Assembly (NCBI RefSeq): GCF_021730305.1
Contig: NZ_CP032674.1
Span: 1,225,001-1,289,000, forward strand
Length of the DNA: 64,000 nt
Direction of reading: 5' to 3'
Origin: Xanthobacter sp. YC-JY1
GTDB lineage: Bacteria; Pseudomonadota; Alphaproteobacteria; Rhizobiales; Xanthobacteraceae
Shown here: one piece after another, positions 43,017-53,100 of the stretch
How positions within the stretch are numbered: the stretch's first letter is position 1
Layout of the letters: each line of letters starts with the position of its first letter
Notes under the pieces: generated by a model
Told to the model about the DNA's origin: nothing
Database searches by the model: none
The model's input: the letters and a program-made list of their open reading frames with translations, nothing else
Position numbers and translations under genes: made by a program

Positions 43017-45431
43017 TCAGGCCTTCTCGACGAAGGTCTCCAGCACCCGCTTCTCGCCGGCCTTGTCGAACTGCACGGTCAGCTTGTTGCCGTCGATGCC
43101 CGTGATTTCGCCATAGCCGAACTTGATGTGGAACACCCGCTCCCCCCGCTTGAAGGCGGAGGACGAGGCCGAGGACGAGGCCACCAGCGTGCCCTCGATC
43201 ACCATCGGACCGCGCCGCGCCGACGGGCCGGCATCGTAGCGCCCGCCGCGCTCTGAGAAGCCGCCACGGCCGCCGCCACTCCCGCCACCGGTTTCGGTGC
43301 GGGCGCGGCTGGTCTGCGCCCGCTGCCAGCCGGGGGTGGAATAGGAGGAGGCGGCGAAGGGCTCGGCCCGGTCGAACCGGCTCTGCCCGTAGCTGCCGCC
43401 GCCGCCATAGGACGAACCGCCCCAGCCCATGCCACCGCGGCTTTCCTCGACCTGCACGTGGGCGTCGGGGAGTTCGTCGAGGAAGCGGGAGGGGACGGTG
43501 GAATTCCACATGCCGTGGATGCGCCGGTTGGAGGCGAACCAGATGCGGGCGGAGGCGCGGGCGCGGGTGATGCCCACATAAGCGAGGCGGCGCTCTTCCT
43601 CGAGGCCTGCCTTGCCCTGCTCGTCCAGCGCACGCTGGTGGGGGAACAGGCCTTCCTCCCAGCCGGGCAGGAAGACGGTGTCGAATTCCAGCCCCTTGGC
43701 GGAATGCAGCGTCATCACCTGCACCGCATCCTCGCCGGCGCCGTTGTCCACGTCCATCACGAGGGAGATGTGCTCGAGGAAGCCGGGCAGGCTCTCGAAC
43801 GGCTCCATGGAGCGCACCAGCTCCTTGAGGTTTTCCAGCCGGCCGGCCGCCTCGGCGGAGCGGTCCTTCTGCCACATCTCCGTATAGCCGCTCTCGTCGA
43901 GGACGATCTCGGCGATCTCGGTGTGGGACATGGTGCGCGCCTGCTCGCGCCAGCGCTCGAAGGCCTGGATGAGCCCGCGCAGCGTGCCGCGCACCTTGGG
44001 CTTCAGCTCCTCGCTCTCGGTGAGAACGCGCGCGGCTTCCTGCAGCGGCACGCCGGCGGCGCGGGCGACATCGTGGATTTGCTTCACCGTGGCATCGCCG
44101 ATGCCGCGCTTGGGCACGTTGACGATGCGCTCGAAGGCGAGGTCGTCGGCGGTGGAGTTCACGCAGCGCAGATAGGCCAGCGCATCGCGGATTTCTGCCC
44201 GCTCGTAGAAGCGCGGGCCTCCGATGACGCGATAGGGCATGCCCAGCGTGACGAAGCGGTCTTCGAACTCGCGCATCTGGAAGGATGCGCGGACCAGGAT
44301 GGCGATCTCGGACAAGCGATGCCCGGCGCGTTGCAGCGCCTCGATTTCCTCGCCGACGGCGCGGGCCTCCTCGCCGGAATCCCAGGCCCCGGTGACGGAG
44401 ACGCGCTCGCCTTCGTCACCCTCGGAGAACAGGGTCTTGCCCAGCCGCCCCTCATTATGGGCGATGAGGTGGGCGGCGGAAGCGAGGATGTGGCCGGTAG
44501 AGCGGTAGTTGCGTTCCAGCCGGATGACCTTGGCGCCAGGAAAATCGCTCTCGAACCGGAGGATGTTGTCCACCTCCGCGCCGCGCCAGCCATAGATGGA
44601 CTGGTCGTCGTCGCCGACGCAGCAGACATTCTTCGAGCCCTGCGCCAGCAGGCGCAGCCACAGATACTGGGCGACGTTGGTGTCCTGATACTCGTCCACC
44701 AGCAGGTACTTGAATCTGCGGTGGTATTCGGAGAGCACGTCAGGATTCTCGCGGAACAGCCGGATGCCTTCCAGCAGCAGGTCGCCGAAATCCACCGCGT
44801 TCAGCGCCTTGAGACGCGCCTGATAGGCGGCATAGAGCATGCCACCCTTGCCATTGGCGAAGACGGCGCCCTCGCCGGGCGGCACGTCCTTCGGCGACAG
44901 GCCGCGGTTTTTCCAGCCGTCGATGGTGGCGGCGAGCAGGCGTGCCGGCCAGCGCTTCTCGTCGATGTTCTCGGCAGCGAGGAGCTGCTTGAGCAGGCGG
45001 ATCTGGTCGTCCGTGTCGAGGATGGTGAAGCCGCTCTTCAGCCCCACCAGCTCGTGGTGGCGCCGGAGGATGCGCACGCCGATGGAATGGAAGGTGCCGA
45101 GCCAGGGCATCCCCTCGATCTGGTCACCGACCATGCCGTGGATGCGGTCCTTCATCTCCCGCGCGGCCTTGTTGGTGAAGGTCACCACGAGGATCTGCGA
45201 AGGGAAGGCGCGGCCGGAGGCGAGGATGTGGGCGACACGGGCGGTGAGCACCCGCGTCTTGCCGGTGCCCGCGCCAGCCAGCACGAGGAGCGGTCCTTCA
45301 AGGGTTTCGACCGCCTCGCGCTGCTCGGGATTGAGGCCGGAGAGATAGGAGGCCTGCGGCCCGGCGGGCGCAATGCCGGCGCGGGCACGGGCAGCAATGC
45401 CGCCGGGCTTCAGGCCGGGTAGCTCTGGCAC
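43017..45431 (-). CDS. uvrD: ATP-dependent DNA helicase UvrD/PcrA
   Basis: This superfamily 1A 3'-5' helicase (about 804 residues) functions in nucleotide excision and mismatch repair. Motifs in order are the Q-motif region LNPEQREAVETLEG, Walker A LAGAGTGKTRVLT, TFTNKAAREMKDRI, the DExx-box LVDEYQDTN, VGDDDQSIYGWRGAE, TLHSAKGLEFDTVFLPG and YVGITRAR. A disordered Gly/Ser-rich stretch leads to a C-terminal Tudor-like domain (GERVFHIKFGYGEITGID) that contacts RNA polymerase in PcrA/UvrD. The start is uncertain: GTG 45431 is used here, with GGAG close upstream; TTG 45479 and starts back to 45677 are also in frame, but give Pro/Arg-rich leaders. Confidence 0.92.
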   Translation of the reverse strand: MPELPGLKPGGIAARARAGIAPAGPQASYLSGLNPEQREAVETLEGPLLVLAGAGTGKTRVLTARVAHILASGRAFPSQILVVTFTNKAAREMKDRIHGMVGDQIEGMPWLGTFHSIGVRILRRHHELVGLKSGFTILDTDDQIRLLKQLLAAENIDEKRWPARLLAATIDGWKNRGLSPKDVPPGEGAVFANGKGGMLYAAYQARLKALNAVDFGDLLLEGIRLFRENPDVLSEYHRRFKYLLVDEYQDTNVAQYLWLRLLAQGSKNVCCVGDDDQSIYGWRGAEVDNILRFESDFPGAKVIRLERNYRSTGHILASAAHLIAHNEGRLGKTLFSEGDEGERVSVTGAWDSGEEARAVGEEIEALQRAGHRLSEIAILVRASFQMREFEDRFVTLGMPYRVIGGPRFYERAEIRDALAYLRCVNSTADDLAFERIVNVPKRGIGDATVKQIHDVARAAGVPLQEAARVLTESEELKPKVRGTLRGLIQAFERWREQARTMSHTEIAEIVLDESGYTEMWQKDRSAEAAGRLENLKELVRSMEPFESLPGFLEHISLVMDVDNGAGEDAVQVMTLHSAKGLEFDTVFLPGWEEGLFPHQRALDEQGKAGLEEERRLAYVGITRARASARIWFASNRRIHGMWNSTVPSRFLDELPDAHVQVEESRGGMGWGGSSYGGGGSYGQSRFDRAEPFAASSYSTPGWQRAQTSRARTETGGGSGGGRGGFSERGGRYDAGPSARRGPMVIEGTLVASSSASSSAFKRGERVFHIKFGYGEITGIDGNKLTVQFDKAGEKRVLETFVEKA

Positions 45432-45567
45432 TCCGCCGGGCTCGTGGCCCGGACGGCGCGGGGATTCAGGCGGTCTCAATGCAAAAGGTCTCGGTGCGCG
45501 TGATTCGCTTAAGGGAACAAAATGGCATCGCGCGCGCCGGATTGCGAGCTTGGCCGCAGGCGAGCCT

Positions 45568-45801
45568 TTACCGGAGCAGTTCGGCGGTGCCTTCGCGCCG
45601 CCAGGTGCGCGCCCGAAGCCGCGGCGCCAGCCACCAGGACAGCGGCGCGGAGATGATCGACGAGCCGAGCACCACAAAGGGCATCAGGGTCATGGCGTCG
45701 CGCGCCAGAGGCGACAGCAGAAGCAACAGGAGGGCGGCGAAGAACGTGACCGCCTGGATCATCATGAACAGCATGGCGGCGAGTTGCAGCCGGATCGACA
45801 T
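45568..45801 (-). CDS. Small two-helix membrane protein
   Basis: The 77-residue protein has two hydrophobic helices (about residues 6-28 and 37-55) and a basic tail (APRLRARTWRREGTAELLR). ATG 45801 has AGGAGG about seven bases upstream, which decides the start against a longer frame to 45903. The family is unknown. It is the last gene of a probable MFS-cupin-membrane protein operon. Confidence 0.65.
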   Translation of the reverse strand: MSIRLQLAAMLFMMIQAVTFFAALLLLLLSPLARDAMTLMPFVVLGSSIISAPLSWWLAPRLRARTWRREGTAELLR

Positions 45802-45874
45802 GGGCGAGCCTCCTTCGGAAACGACGTCTCGAAAGGGCAACATGTCCGGGGCGATCGCGGTTCCCGGCACGCGG

Positions 45875-46249
45875 TCAAGTTCCGGCGAGATCGGCCGCGG
45901 CATCCGGCAGGGACGCTGCGCCCGGGCCGGCCACGGGAAGATGCACCACGTAGAACTTGCGCACCGCGGTCACGCTCTTCCACACCCCCTTGAAGCCCGA
46001 GGGGATGACGAAGGACTGGCCAGCCTGAAAGGTCTCGGTGTGGCCAGAAGCGTCGGTGAGTTCCACGGTGCCTTCGATGAGGACGCAGAACTCGTCCTCG
46101 TCATAGCTCACCTCGATCTCCGACGGGGCGGAGGCCCAGAAGCCCGCCGAAAAGGCGCCGGTGCGATCCTGGTACCATTCATGGACCGTCGTCGCGGCGT
46201 TGGGGTCCAGCGGCGGAGCGGGATCGAAGCGGATGGAGCGGATGGTCAT
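45875..46249 (-). CDS. Cupin domain protein (DUF861-like)
   Basis: The 124-residue protein is a single cupin of the (S)-ureidoglycine aminohydrolase-like DUF861 type, with WASAPSEIEVSYDEDEFCVLIEGTVELTD and FQAGQSFVIPSGFKGVWKS. It starts four bases after the upstream MFS transporter ends, so the two are co-transcribed and may share a substrate. The catalytic role is unknown. ATG 46249 is preceded by GGGAGTGA; a longer frame has no support. Confidence 0.8.
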   Translation of the reverse strand: MTIRSIRFDPAPPLDPNAATTVHEWYQDRTGAFSAGFWASAPSEIEVSYDEDEFCVLIEGTVELTDASGHTETFQAGQSFVIPSGFKGVWKSVTAVRKFYVVHLPVAGPGAASLPDAAADLAGT

Positions 46250-46253
46250 GGGG

Positions 46254-47726
46254 TCACTCCCTGCGCGCCTGGTTCGCTGTGCGTGGCCCATCCTTCGCCT
46301 GTCTGCCATCCGCCCGCAAGGGTGCCCGCAGACCTGCGACAAGAACGGCCCCCACGCTGAAGAAGGCGACCAGCACCGCCACCCCCGCGCGCTGGCTACC
46401 GGTCAGCGCCGTCACAACGGCGACCGATGTCGGGGCGGCGAACGAGGTGATCTTGCCGGAGAGGGCGAACAGGCCGAAGCATTCGCCGATGTTCTCGGGC
46501 GGGGCGAGGCGCACCAGCAGGGTGCGCGAGGCCGATTGCAGCGGGCCGGCGACGATGCCGATGAGCAGCCCGAAGCCCACATAGACCTTCTCCGGCAGCG
46601 ATCCGTAGAGGCCGGTCCCCGGCGGGGTGGGCACCAGCCCGAACAGGATGGAATCGTGCGCCACCGATAGGAGGCCCACGCAGGCGAGGAGCAGCGCGAG
46701 GAGGGCGACGAGGATGACGATGCGCGGGCCGAAGGCATCGTCAAGCCACCCGCCCGCCAGCGCCCCGATGGTCGCGGTCACGGTGATGAGGATGCCGAAG
46801 ATGCCCATCTCGATGGAGCCCCAGCCGAACAGGCCGGCAGCGAAGATGCCGCCGAAGGCGAACAGGGCGACGAGGCCGTCCGCATAGATCATGTTGGCGA
46901 TGAGGAAGCGGGCGAGCGCCGGGCGCGTCCGCAGCTTCGGCACCAGCCCGCGGATTTCCGACACTCCCTTGCGCACCGCCTCGCCCAGCGGCACGCTTTT
47001 TCTGCGGTCGGGCACGAACAGGAACATGGGCAGCACCAGCACAGCGAACCACAGGGCGGTCAGCGGGCCGGAGAAGCGGTCGCCCTCGCGGGTCGCGGCG
47101 TCGAGCCCGAACGCCGGCGGCCGGCCGATGAGGGTGAGGCCGGTGTCCGGCGCGGTGGAGAAGAAGCAGAGCATCAGCGCGAGTGCCACCAGCCCGCCGA
47201 AATAGCCCACCGCCCAGCCGGTGCCGGAGAGCCGGCCCAGCTGCTCCGGCGGCACCAGGTCCGGCATGATGGCGTTGTTGAAGACGGTGGCGAACTCCAC
47301 GCCGATGGTACCGATGGCGAAGGCCGCCAGCACCAGCGGGATGCGCGCGGTGTCGCCCGGCACCGCGAACCACAGCAGCGCCGATCCCGTCATCAGCATC
47401 AGCCCGAATGCCGCGATCCACGGCTTGCGCCGGCCGGAGGCATCGGCCACCGCCCCGAGCACGGGGGAGAAGATGGCGATGACGAGCCCCGCCGCGCCGG
47501 TGGCGAAGCCCCACAGGCTCTGCCCCTCGGCCGGTGTCGAGGCCACGGCGGAGGCGAAGTAGGGCGCGAAGATGAAGGTGGTGATGAGCGCGAAGAAGGG
47601 CTGGCAGGCCGGATCGAACAGGATCCAGCCGATCACCGCCCGGCGCGGAACGCGGGCGTAGGACTGCGAGGAGGGCAAGGGCGGGTTCCGCAATGGCTGG
47701 CAAAAGACGCCGCACCATGGCAGCAC
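46254..47726 (-). CDS. MFS transporter (UMF1/Atg22-like)
   Basis: The ~490-residue protein has about 12 membrane helices and MFS loops such as GAVADASGRRKPWI after helix two, and IMPDLVPPEQLGRLSGTGWAVGYFGG, which recalls the UMF1/vacuole effluxer Atg22-like family. The natural substrate is unknown; amino acids or glycerophospholipid-like molecules are known for relatives. The start is uncertain: GTG 47726 is used, and TTG codons slightly downstream are also possible. The cupin gene follows by four bases. Confidence 0.82.
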   Translation of the reverse strand: MLPWCGVFCQPLRNPPLPSSQSYARVPRRAVIGWILFDPACQPFFALITTFIFAPYFASAVASTPAEGQSLWGFATGAAGLVIAIFSPVLGAVADASGRRKPWIAAFGLMLMTGSALLWFAVPGDTARIPLVLAAFAIGTIGVEFATVFNNAIMPDLVPPEQLGRLSGTGWAVGYFGGLVALALMLCFFSTAPDTGLTLIGRPPAFGLDAATREGDRFSGPLTALWFAVLVLPMFLFVPDRRKSVPLGEAVRKGVSEIRGLVPKLRTRPALARFLIANMIYADGLVALFAFGGIFAAGLFGWGSIEMGIFGILITVTATIGALAGGWLDDAFGPRIVILVALLALLLACVGLLSVAHDSILFGLVPTPPGTGLYGSLPEKVYVGFGLLIGIVAGPLQSASRTLLVRLAPPENIGECFGLFALSGKITSFAAPTSVAVVTALTGSQRAGVAVLVAFFSVGAVLVAGLRAPLRADGRQAKDGPRTANQARRE

Positions 47727-47763
47727 CCACGTCCGAGGGGAACCGTCCGGGGCGCGAAACCGC

Positions 47764-48066
47764 TCAGGCGGGAAATTCGGGCATGGGCTCGGCGCCGGCC
47801 GGCACCACATGCTCCACTAGCGCCGCGACGGCGGAGGCGACGAGCACGGCGGCCCCCACGGGCGCGACGGAGAAGAAGTCCTCCTGTACCGCATTGCCCT
47901 CCTCGTCCTTGAAGGCGGAGGAGGCGGCGCGCACGGCGACGGCCTCGGTCACGAGGTAGCCGTCCTTGATCAGATCGCGCGCGATGGCCTTGGGCGGGCG
48001 CTTGTCACGCACGTGCAGCGCGTCCTCCTCGCCTGCGGCCTGCCAGACGACCTTGTAGATGTACAT
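47764..48066 (-). CDS. Conserved protein of unknown function (100 residues)
   Basis: The 100-residue protein starts MYIYKVVWQAAGEEDALHVRDKRPPKAIARDLIKDGYLVTEA when read in parts, with a small alpha/beta-like N-terminal half, and a hydrophobic stretch near residues 68-86 (PVGAAVLVASAVAALVEHVV). I do not recognise the family. It precedes the MFS gene by 37 bases on the same strand and could be the first gene of that operon. Composition is core-like. Confidence 0.6.
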   Translation of the reverse strand: MYIYKVVWQAAGEEDALHVRDKRPPKAIARDLIKDGYLVTEAVAVRAASSAFKDEEGNAVQEDFFSVAPVGAAVLVASAVAALVEHVVPAGAEPMPEFPA

Positions 48067-48229
48067 GGTGCTTCGCTGCTCCCTGCGGACATCTCTTTCC
48101 TGAACGCCACGGTCGAGCCCCCCGTTCCGATCCTTCCGCATTCTGATTCTGTTTGAATGGATCAACTGCCACGCCGCAGCGTTGATGCCGTGTTCGGCGC
48201 CGCGGGCGCGAGATTGGGGAGAGGCGGCG

Positions 48230-50089
48230 ATGCTGCAGTCACAGGATCCGTCGTTGCCCGGGCCGGCCGCAGGCGTCGATCTGCCCGGGCGGGACCGGCT
48301 GCTCGCCTTCTTCACCGCCATCGCCATCGTCACCGTGCTTTACGTGGGGCGCGACGTGTTCGTGCCCATCGCGGTGGCCATCCTCCTGTCCTTCGTTCTG
48401 GCCCCCGTCATTCTCGTTCTCAGGCGGGTGCGGGTGCCGCGCACGGCCGCCGCGGTGGTGGTGGTGATTGCCACCTTCGTCGGCCTTCTGGCGCTGGGCT
48501 CGGTGATCGCGCTCCAGACCTCCGATCTCGTGGCCGAACTGCCGAAATACCGTTTCAACCTCAGCGAGAAAATCCGCTCCGTGAAGGAGGCGACCGGCGG
48601 CTCCGGCACCTTCGAGCGGACCATGGACATGATCCAGGACCTCGGGCGGGAGCTCGAGGCGCCGGACCCGGCCAAGGCCGTGAAGGAGGAGGGCGGGCCC
48701 TTCGCGACGGGCGGGCGGCCGCTGCCGGTGGAAATCCGCCAGCCGCCGCCCGGTACGCTCGGCACCCTCTCCACCGTGATGGCGCCGCTGCTGCATCCTT
48801 TGGCGACCATCGGCATCATCTTCATCTTCGTGCTGTTCATCCTGCTCCAGCGCGAGGATCTGAGAAACCGCTTCGTACGCCTCGCCGGTGCCCACGACAT
48901 GCAGCGCACCACCGCGGCGCTGGACGACGCGGCGCGGCGGCTGTCCCGCTTCTTCCTCACGCAGGTGGCGCTGAATGCCGCGTTCGGCACTGTGATCGGC
49001 GTCGGCCTTTGGCTCATCGGGGTACCGAGCCCGCTTCTGTTCGGTATCGCCGCCGCGGTGCTGCGCTTCGTGCCCTATGTGGGCGCGGCGGTGGCTGCCG
49101 CTTTGCCCATCGGCTTCGCGCTGGCCGTGGACCCCGGCTGGACCATGGTGCTTTCCGCCTTCGCGCTGTTCATCGTGGTGGAACCGCTGGTGGGGCACGT
49201 CATCGAGCCCCTGCTCTATGGCCGCTCCACGGGCCTCTCGCCGGTGGCTGTGATCGCGGCTGCCACCTTTTGGACCTGGCTTTGGGGACCCATCGGGCTG
49301 CTTCTCTCCACCCCGCTCACCCTGTGCCTCGTGGTGCTCGGGCGTCATGTGGAGAGCCTGGAATTCCTGGACGTCGCCCTCGGCGACCGGCCGCCGCTTT
49401 CGGACAGCGAACTTCTCTACCAGCGGCTCTTGGCCGGCGACCCCATCGAGGCCGCCGCATCCGCCGAGGATGTCCTGCGCCAGACCGATCTCGACGCCTA
49501 TTGCGACGGCGTGGTGCTGCCGGCGCTGAAGCTCGCCCAGCGCGATGCTGCGCGGGGCGCGCTCGATGCCGAGCGTCAGGTCCGCATCCGCGACACCCTC
49601 GCCGATCTGCTGGAGCATCTGCCGGCGCCCGAGGACAAGGTCGCGGCCGACGGGGCGGAGGCCGACGATGCCGGTCCCCGTCCAGAAGGCCCCTCGGTGC
49701 TGGTGCTTCCCGCCCGCTCGGCGCTTGATGAGGCGGCGGCGCAGCTTTTGGTCTATCGGCTCACCGCGGACGGTGTCGCGGCCGAGGCGGCGGCGCCCGG
49801 TGGCGCCCGGCGGCTGGCGACGGGACAGGCCGGGATGGTTGTCCTCGCCTATCTCTCCCCCGCGACGCCTGCGCACCGCCGCTACACCATCCGCACCCTG
49901 AGCCGCGACCGCACCGGCCGGCGCGTGGTTGTGGCCGACTTCATGGCCGAGGAACCGCCGCCCGTGCTTCAGGGCGAGGCGGCGGCGGTGTCCACCGTGA
50001 AGGGCGCGGTGGAGGCGGCGCAGATGGAGGCGCCCGCGTCGGAGCCTGCCGCTCCCGCGGTGGTCCCGGTGCGGGCGGGAGCGGCCTGA
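48230..50089 (+). CDS. AI-2E family transporter with a long C-terminal extension
   Basis: The 619-residue protein has the AI-2E/PerM fold: eight or so membrane helices (from FFTAIAIVTVLYVGRDVFVPIAVAILLSFVLAP), the FILLQREDLRNRFVRL segment, and PYVGAAVAAALPIGFAL, EPLVGHVIEPLLYGRSTGLSPVAVI. The family covers exporters and sodium/proton antiporters of uncertain substrate. Typical members are about 350-370 residues, so a further ~250-residue, partly Ala/Asp-rich cytoplasmic domain (from about 370) is appended. It includes an alpha/beta segment (VLVLPARSALDEAAAQLLVYRL) that I cannot assign. ATG 48230 is chosen over 48182 because the first ~16 residues of the longer frame are uncharacteristic. Confidence 0.85.
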   Translation: MLQSQDPSLPGPAAGVDLPGRDRLLAFFTAIAIVTVLYVGRDVFVPIAVAILLSFVLAPVILVLRRVRVPRTAAAVVVVIATFVGLLALGSVIALQTSDLVAELPKYRFNLSEKIRSVKEATGGSGTFERTMDMIQDLGRELEAPDPAKAVKEEGGPFATGGRPLPVEIRQPPPGTLGTLSTVMAPLLHPLATIGIIFIFVLFILLQREDLRNRFVRLAGAHDMQRTTAALDDAARRLSRFFLTQVALNAAFGTVIGVGLWLIGVPSPLLFGIAAAVLRFVPYVGAAVAAALPIGFALAVDPGWTMVLSAFALFIVVEPLVGHVIEPLLYGRSTGLSPVAVIAAATFWTWLWGPIGLLLSTPLTLCLVVLGRHVESLEFLDVALGDRPPLSDSELLYQRLLAGDPIEAAASAEDVLRQTDLDAYCDGVVLPALKLAQRDAARGALDAERQVRIRDTLADLLEHLPAPEDKVAADGAEADDAGPRPEGPSVLVLPARSALDEAAAQLLVYRLTADGVAAEAAAPGGARRLATGQAGMVVLAYLSPATPAHRRYTIRTLSRDRTGRRVVVADFMAEEPPPVLQGEAAAVSTVKGAVEAAQMEAPASEPAAPAVVPVRAGAA

Positions 50090-50103
50090 AGGGGTTCGCC
50101 CCC

Positions 50104-53100
50104 TCAGCCCTTCACCAGATCCCCCAGCAGGCTCGCGGCCAGCGTCAGCTTGGAGAGGCTGAGGCCGGACTGGGCGATGTCGCGCACCGTGCGGCGCATG
50201 CGCTCCACCTCCTCGCGGCGGCGGGCGACATAGGCTTCCACCGCGGCCTCGCCGGAGATGCCCTCCGCCAGCATCGCCTCAGTGATGCGGCGCAGGAATG
50301 TCTCGAGCTGCGCCAGCGAGCGGTCCAGCGCCAGCCGGTCGTAATAGTCCGGGGCCATGATGCTGCGGGACTGGGTGAGCAGATCGTCGATGGCGAAGTA
50401 GCGGCCGGCGGCGAAGAAGGTGCTGGCCGCGCTGGGGATGGCCTTGCCGGTGGTCTCGGCGATCAGCGCGATGTCGGAGGCCGCCGCCAGCGCCGGCATG
50501 GAGGCGACGCGGCGGGCAAGTTCTTCCGGCACCCTTTGGGCGACGAGATCCGCCACGCGGGCGGCGCGGTCCTTACGCCAGATTTCCGGCAGGCTCTCGT
50601 CGAGCGCGGCGGCAACCGCCGCAACCCCGCTGCGGTAGCGCTCGACCACGCCGGCGATGCCGTCGGCGAAGGAGACGTTGCCGAGGAACCAGATGGTGCG
50701 GCCCACCATCAGGTCCTGCACCGCCGCGTAGAGCTGGAGCTGGACGTGCCCGTCCACCTTGTTGTCCAGCGCGTCGATGGCGGCGGTCAGTTCCGGCAGG
50801 TGATAGCTGTCGCGCACCGCCGCGAAGGCGCGGGCGATGGAGGCGGCATCCCCGCCTGTCTGGTCTGAGATGCGGGCCATGGCGGAGGGGCCGCCCTGGT
50901 TGACGATGGCGTTGGCGAGGCCCGTCGCGATGATCTCCCGGTGGAGGCGGTGGGTCTCGATGGCGTGGGGATAGCGGTCCTGCAGTTCGTGCGGGAAGTA
51001 GTGCACCAGCTCGCCGGAGAGATAGGCGTCGTCCGGCACGCTGGAGCCGATGAGGTCGTCCTTGAGGGCGAGCTTGGCATAAGCGAGCAGCACCGCCAGC
51101 TCGGGCCGGGTGAGATGCTCCCCGCGCGAGCGGCGGTCGGCAATCTCGGCATCCGAGGGCAGGAACTCCACCGAGCGGTCGAGTTCGCCCCGCGCCTCCA
51201 GCATCTGCATCAGGCGCTGCTGGAAGGCGAGGTCATCCGCCCCCTTCAGCTCGGCGAGGGACAGAGCGAGGGTCTGGTCGTAATTGTTGACGAGGACGAG
51301 GCGCGCCACCTCGTCCGTCATCTGCTTCAGGAGGGCCGCGCGGTCCGGCACGCTGAGGTCGCCCATCTCCAGCGGCTTTGCGAGGGCGATCTTGATGTTC
51401 ACCTCCACGTCGGAGGTGTTCACGCCGGCGGAATTGTCGATGGCGTCGGTGTTCAGCCGCACGCCCTTGCGCGCCGCCTCGATGCGTCCGCGCTGGGTCA
51501 TGCCGAGGTTGGCGCCCTCGCCGATGACGCGGGCATTGAGATCGGCGGCGGCGATGCGCACCGCATCATTGGCGCGGTCGCCGGCCTGGGCGTCGGTCTC
51601 GGCGGAGGCGCGCACATAGGTGCCGATGCCGCCGAAGAACAGCAGGTCCACCGGCGCCTTCAGGATGGCGTTGATGAGCTCCGCCGGCGTGGCGCTGGCC
51701 TTCGGAAAGCGCAGCAGCGCGCGGACCTCTTCGGAGAGGTCGATGCTCTTGGCACTGCGCGGGAAGATGCCGCCGCCCTTGGAGATGAGGGAAGCGTCGT
51801 AGTCGGCCCAGGAGGAGCGGGGCAGATCGAACAGGCGCCGCCGCTCGGCGAAGGCGCGGGCCGGGTCCGGTTCGGGATCGAGGAAGATGTGGCGGTGGTC
51901 GAAGGCCGCCACCAGCTTCAGCGCCGAGGACAGCAGCATGCCGTTGCCGAACACGTCGCCCGACATGTCGCCGACGCCGGCCACGGTGACGGGCGTGGTC
52001 TGGATGTCGATGTCCATTTCCCTGAAGTGGCGCTTCACCGCTTCCCAGGCGCCGCGGGCGGTGATGCCCATGGCTTTGTGGTCGTAGCCCACCGAGCCGC
52101 CCGAGGCGAAGGCGTCGTCCAGCCAGAAGCCGTGGCGGGCGGAGATGGCGTTGGCGGTGTCGGAGAAGGTGGCCGTGCCCTTGTCGGCAGCCACCACGAG
52201 ATAGGGGTCGTCCCCGTCGAGCCGCACCGTGTCGGCCGGGGGCACCACGGCGCCGCCCTTCAGATTGTCGGTCAAGTCGAGGAGCGAGGAGACGAACACC
52301 TCGTAGGCCGCCGTGCCCTCGGCGAACACCGCCTCTCGCGAGCCGCCGGCCGGCAGGCGCTTCGGCACGAAGCCGCCCTTGGCGCCCACGGGCACGATGA
52401 CCGCATTTTTCACCTGCTGCGCCTTCACCAGGCCGAGGATCTCGGTACGGAAATCCTGCGGCCGGTCGGACCAGCGCAGGCCGCCGCGCGCCACCTTGCC
52501 GAACCTGAGGTGCACCCCCTCCACGCGGGGCGAATAGACGAATACCTCATAGAGCGGGCGGGGCAGGGGCAGGCCCTCCACCTTCGCGCTCTCGAACTTG
52601 ATGGCGATGGGCTCGCGCAAGCGGCCCTGCGCATCCTTCTGGTAGTAGGTGGTGCGCAGCGCCGCATCCACGAGATTCACGAAGCGCCGCAGGATGCGGT
52701 CCTCGTCGAGGCTGGATACCGCGGCGAGAGCGTCGTCGATGGCCGCGCGCAGCGGCGCCTCGCGGGCGGCGCGGGCCTCGGCCGAGGTGTCCAGCGCCGG
52801 GTCGAAACGGGCCTGGAACAGGCTGACGATGGCGTGGGCGAGGGCGCCGTGGCGGTTTAGCGTCTGCCAGATATAGTCCTGCGAGAAGGGGATGCCCGCC
52901 TGCCGCAGGTAGCGGCCGAGGGCGCGCACCAGCGCCGCCTCGCGGAAGCTGAGGCCGGCATCGAGCACGAGGGCGTTGTAGCCGTCATTCTCCGCCGCGC
53001 CGCGTAGCACCGCGTTGAGGCAGTCCTCCAGCCGCGCGGCCGAGCCTTCCACCGAGATGGAGCCCCCGTCCGCCCGCTCCAGCGACATGTCGTGGACCCA

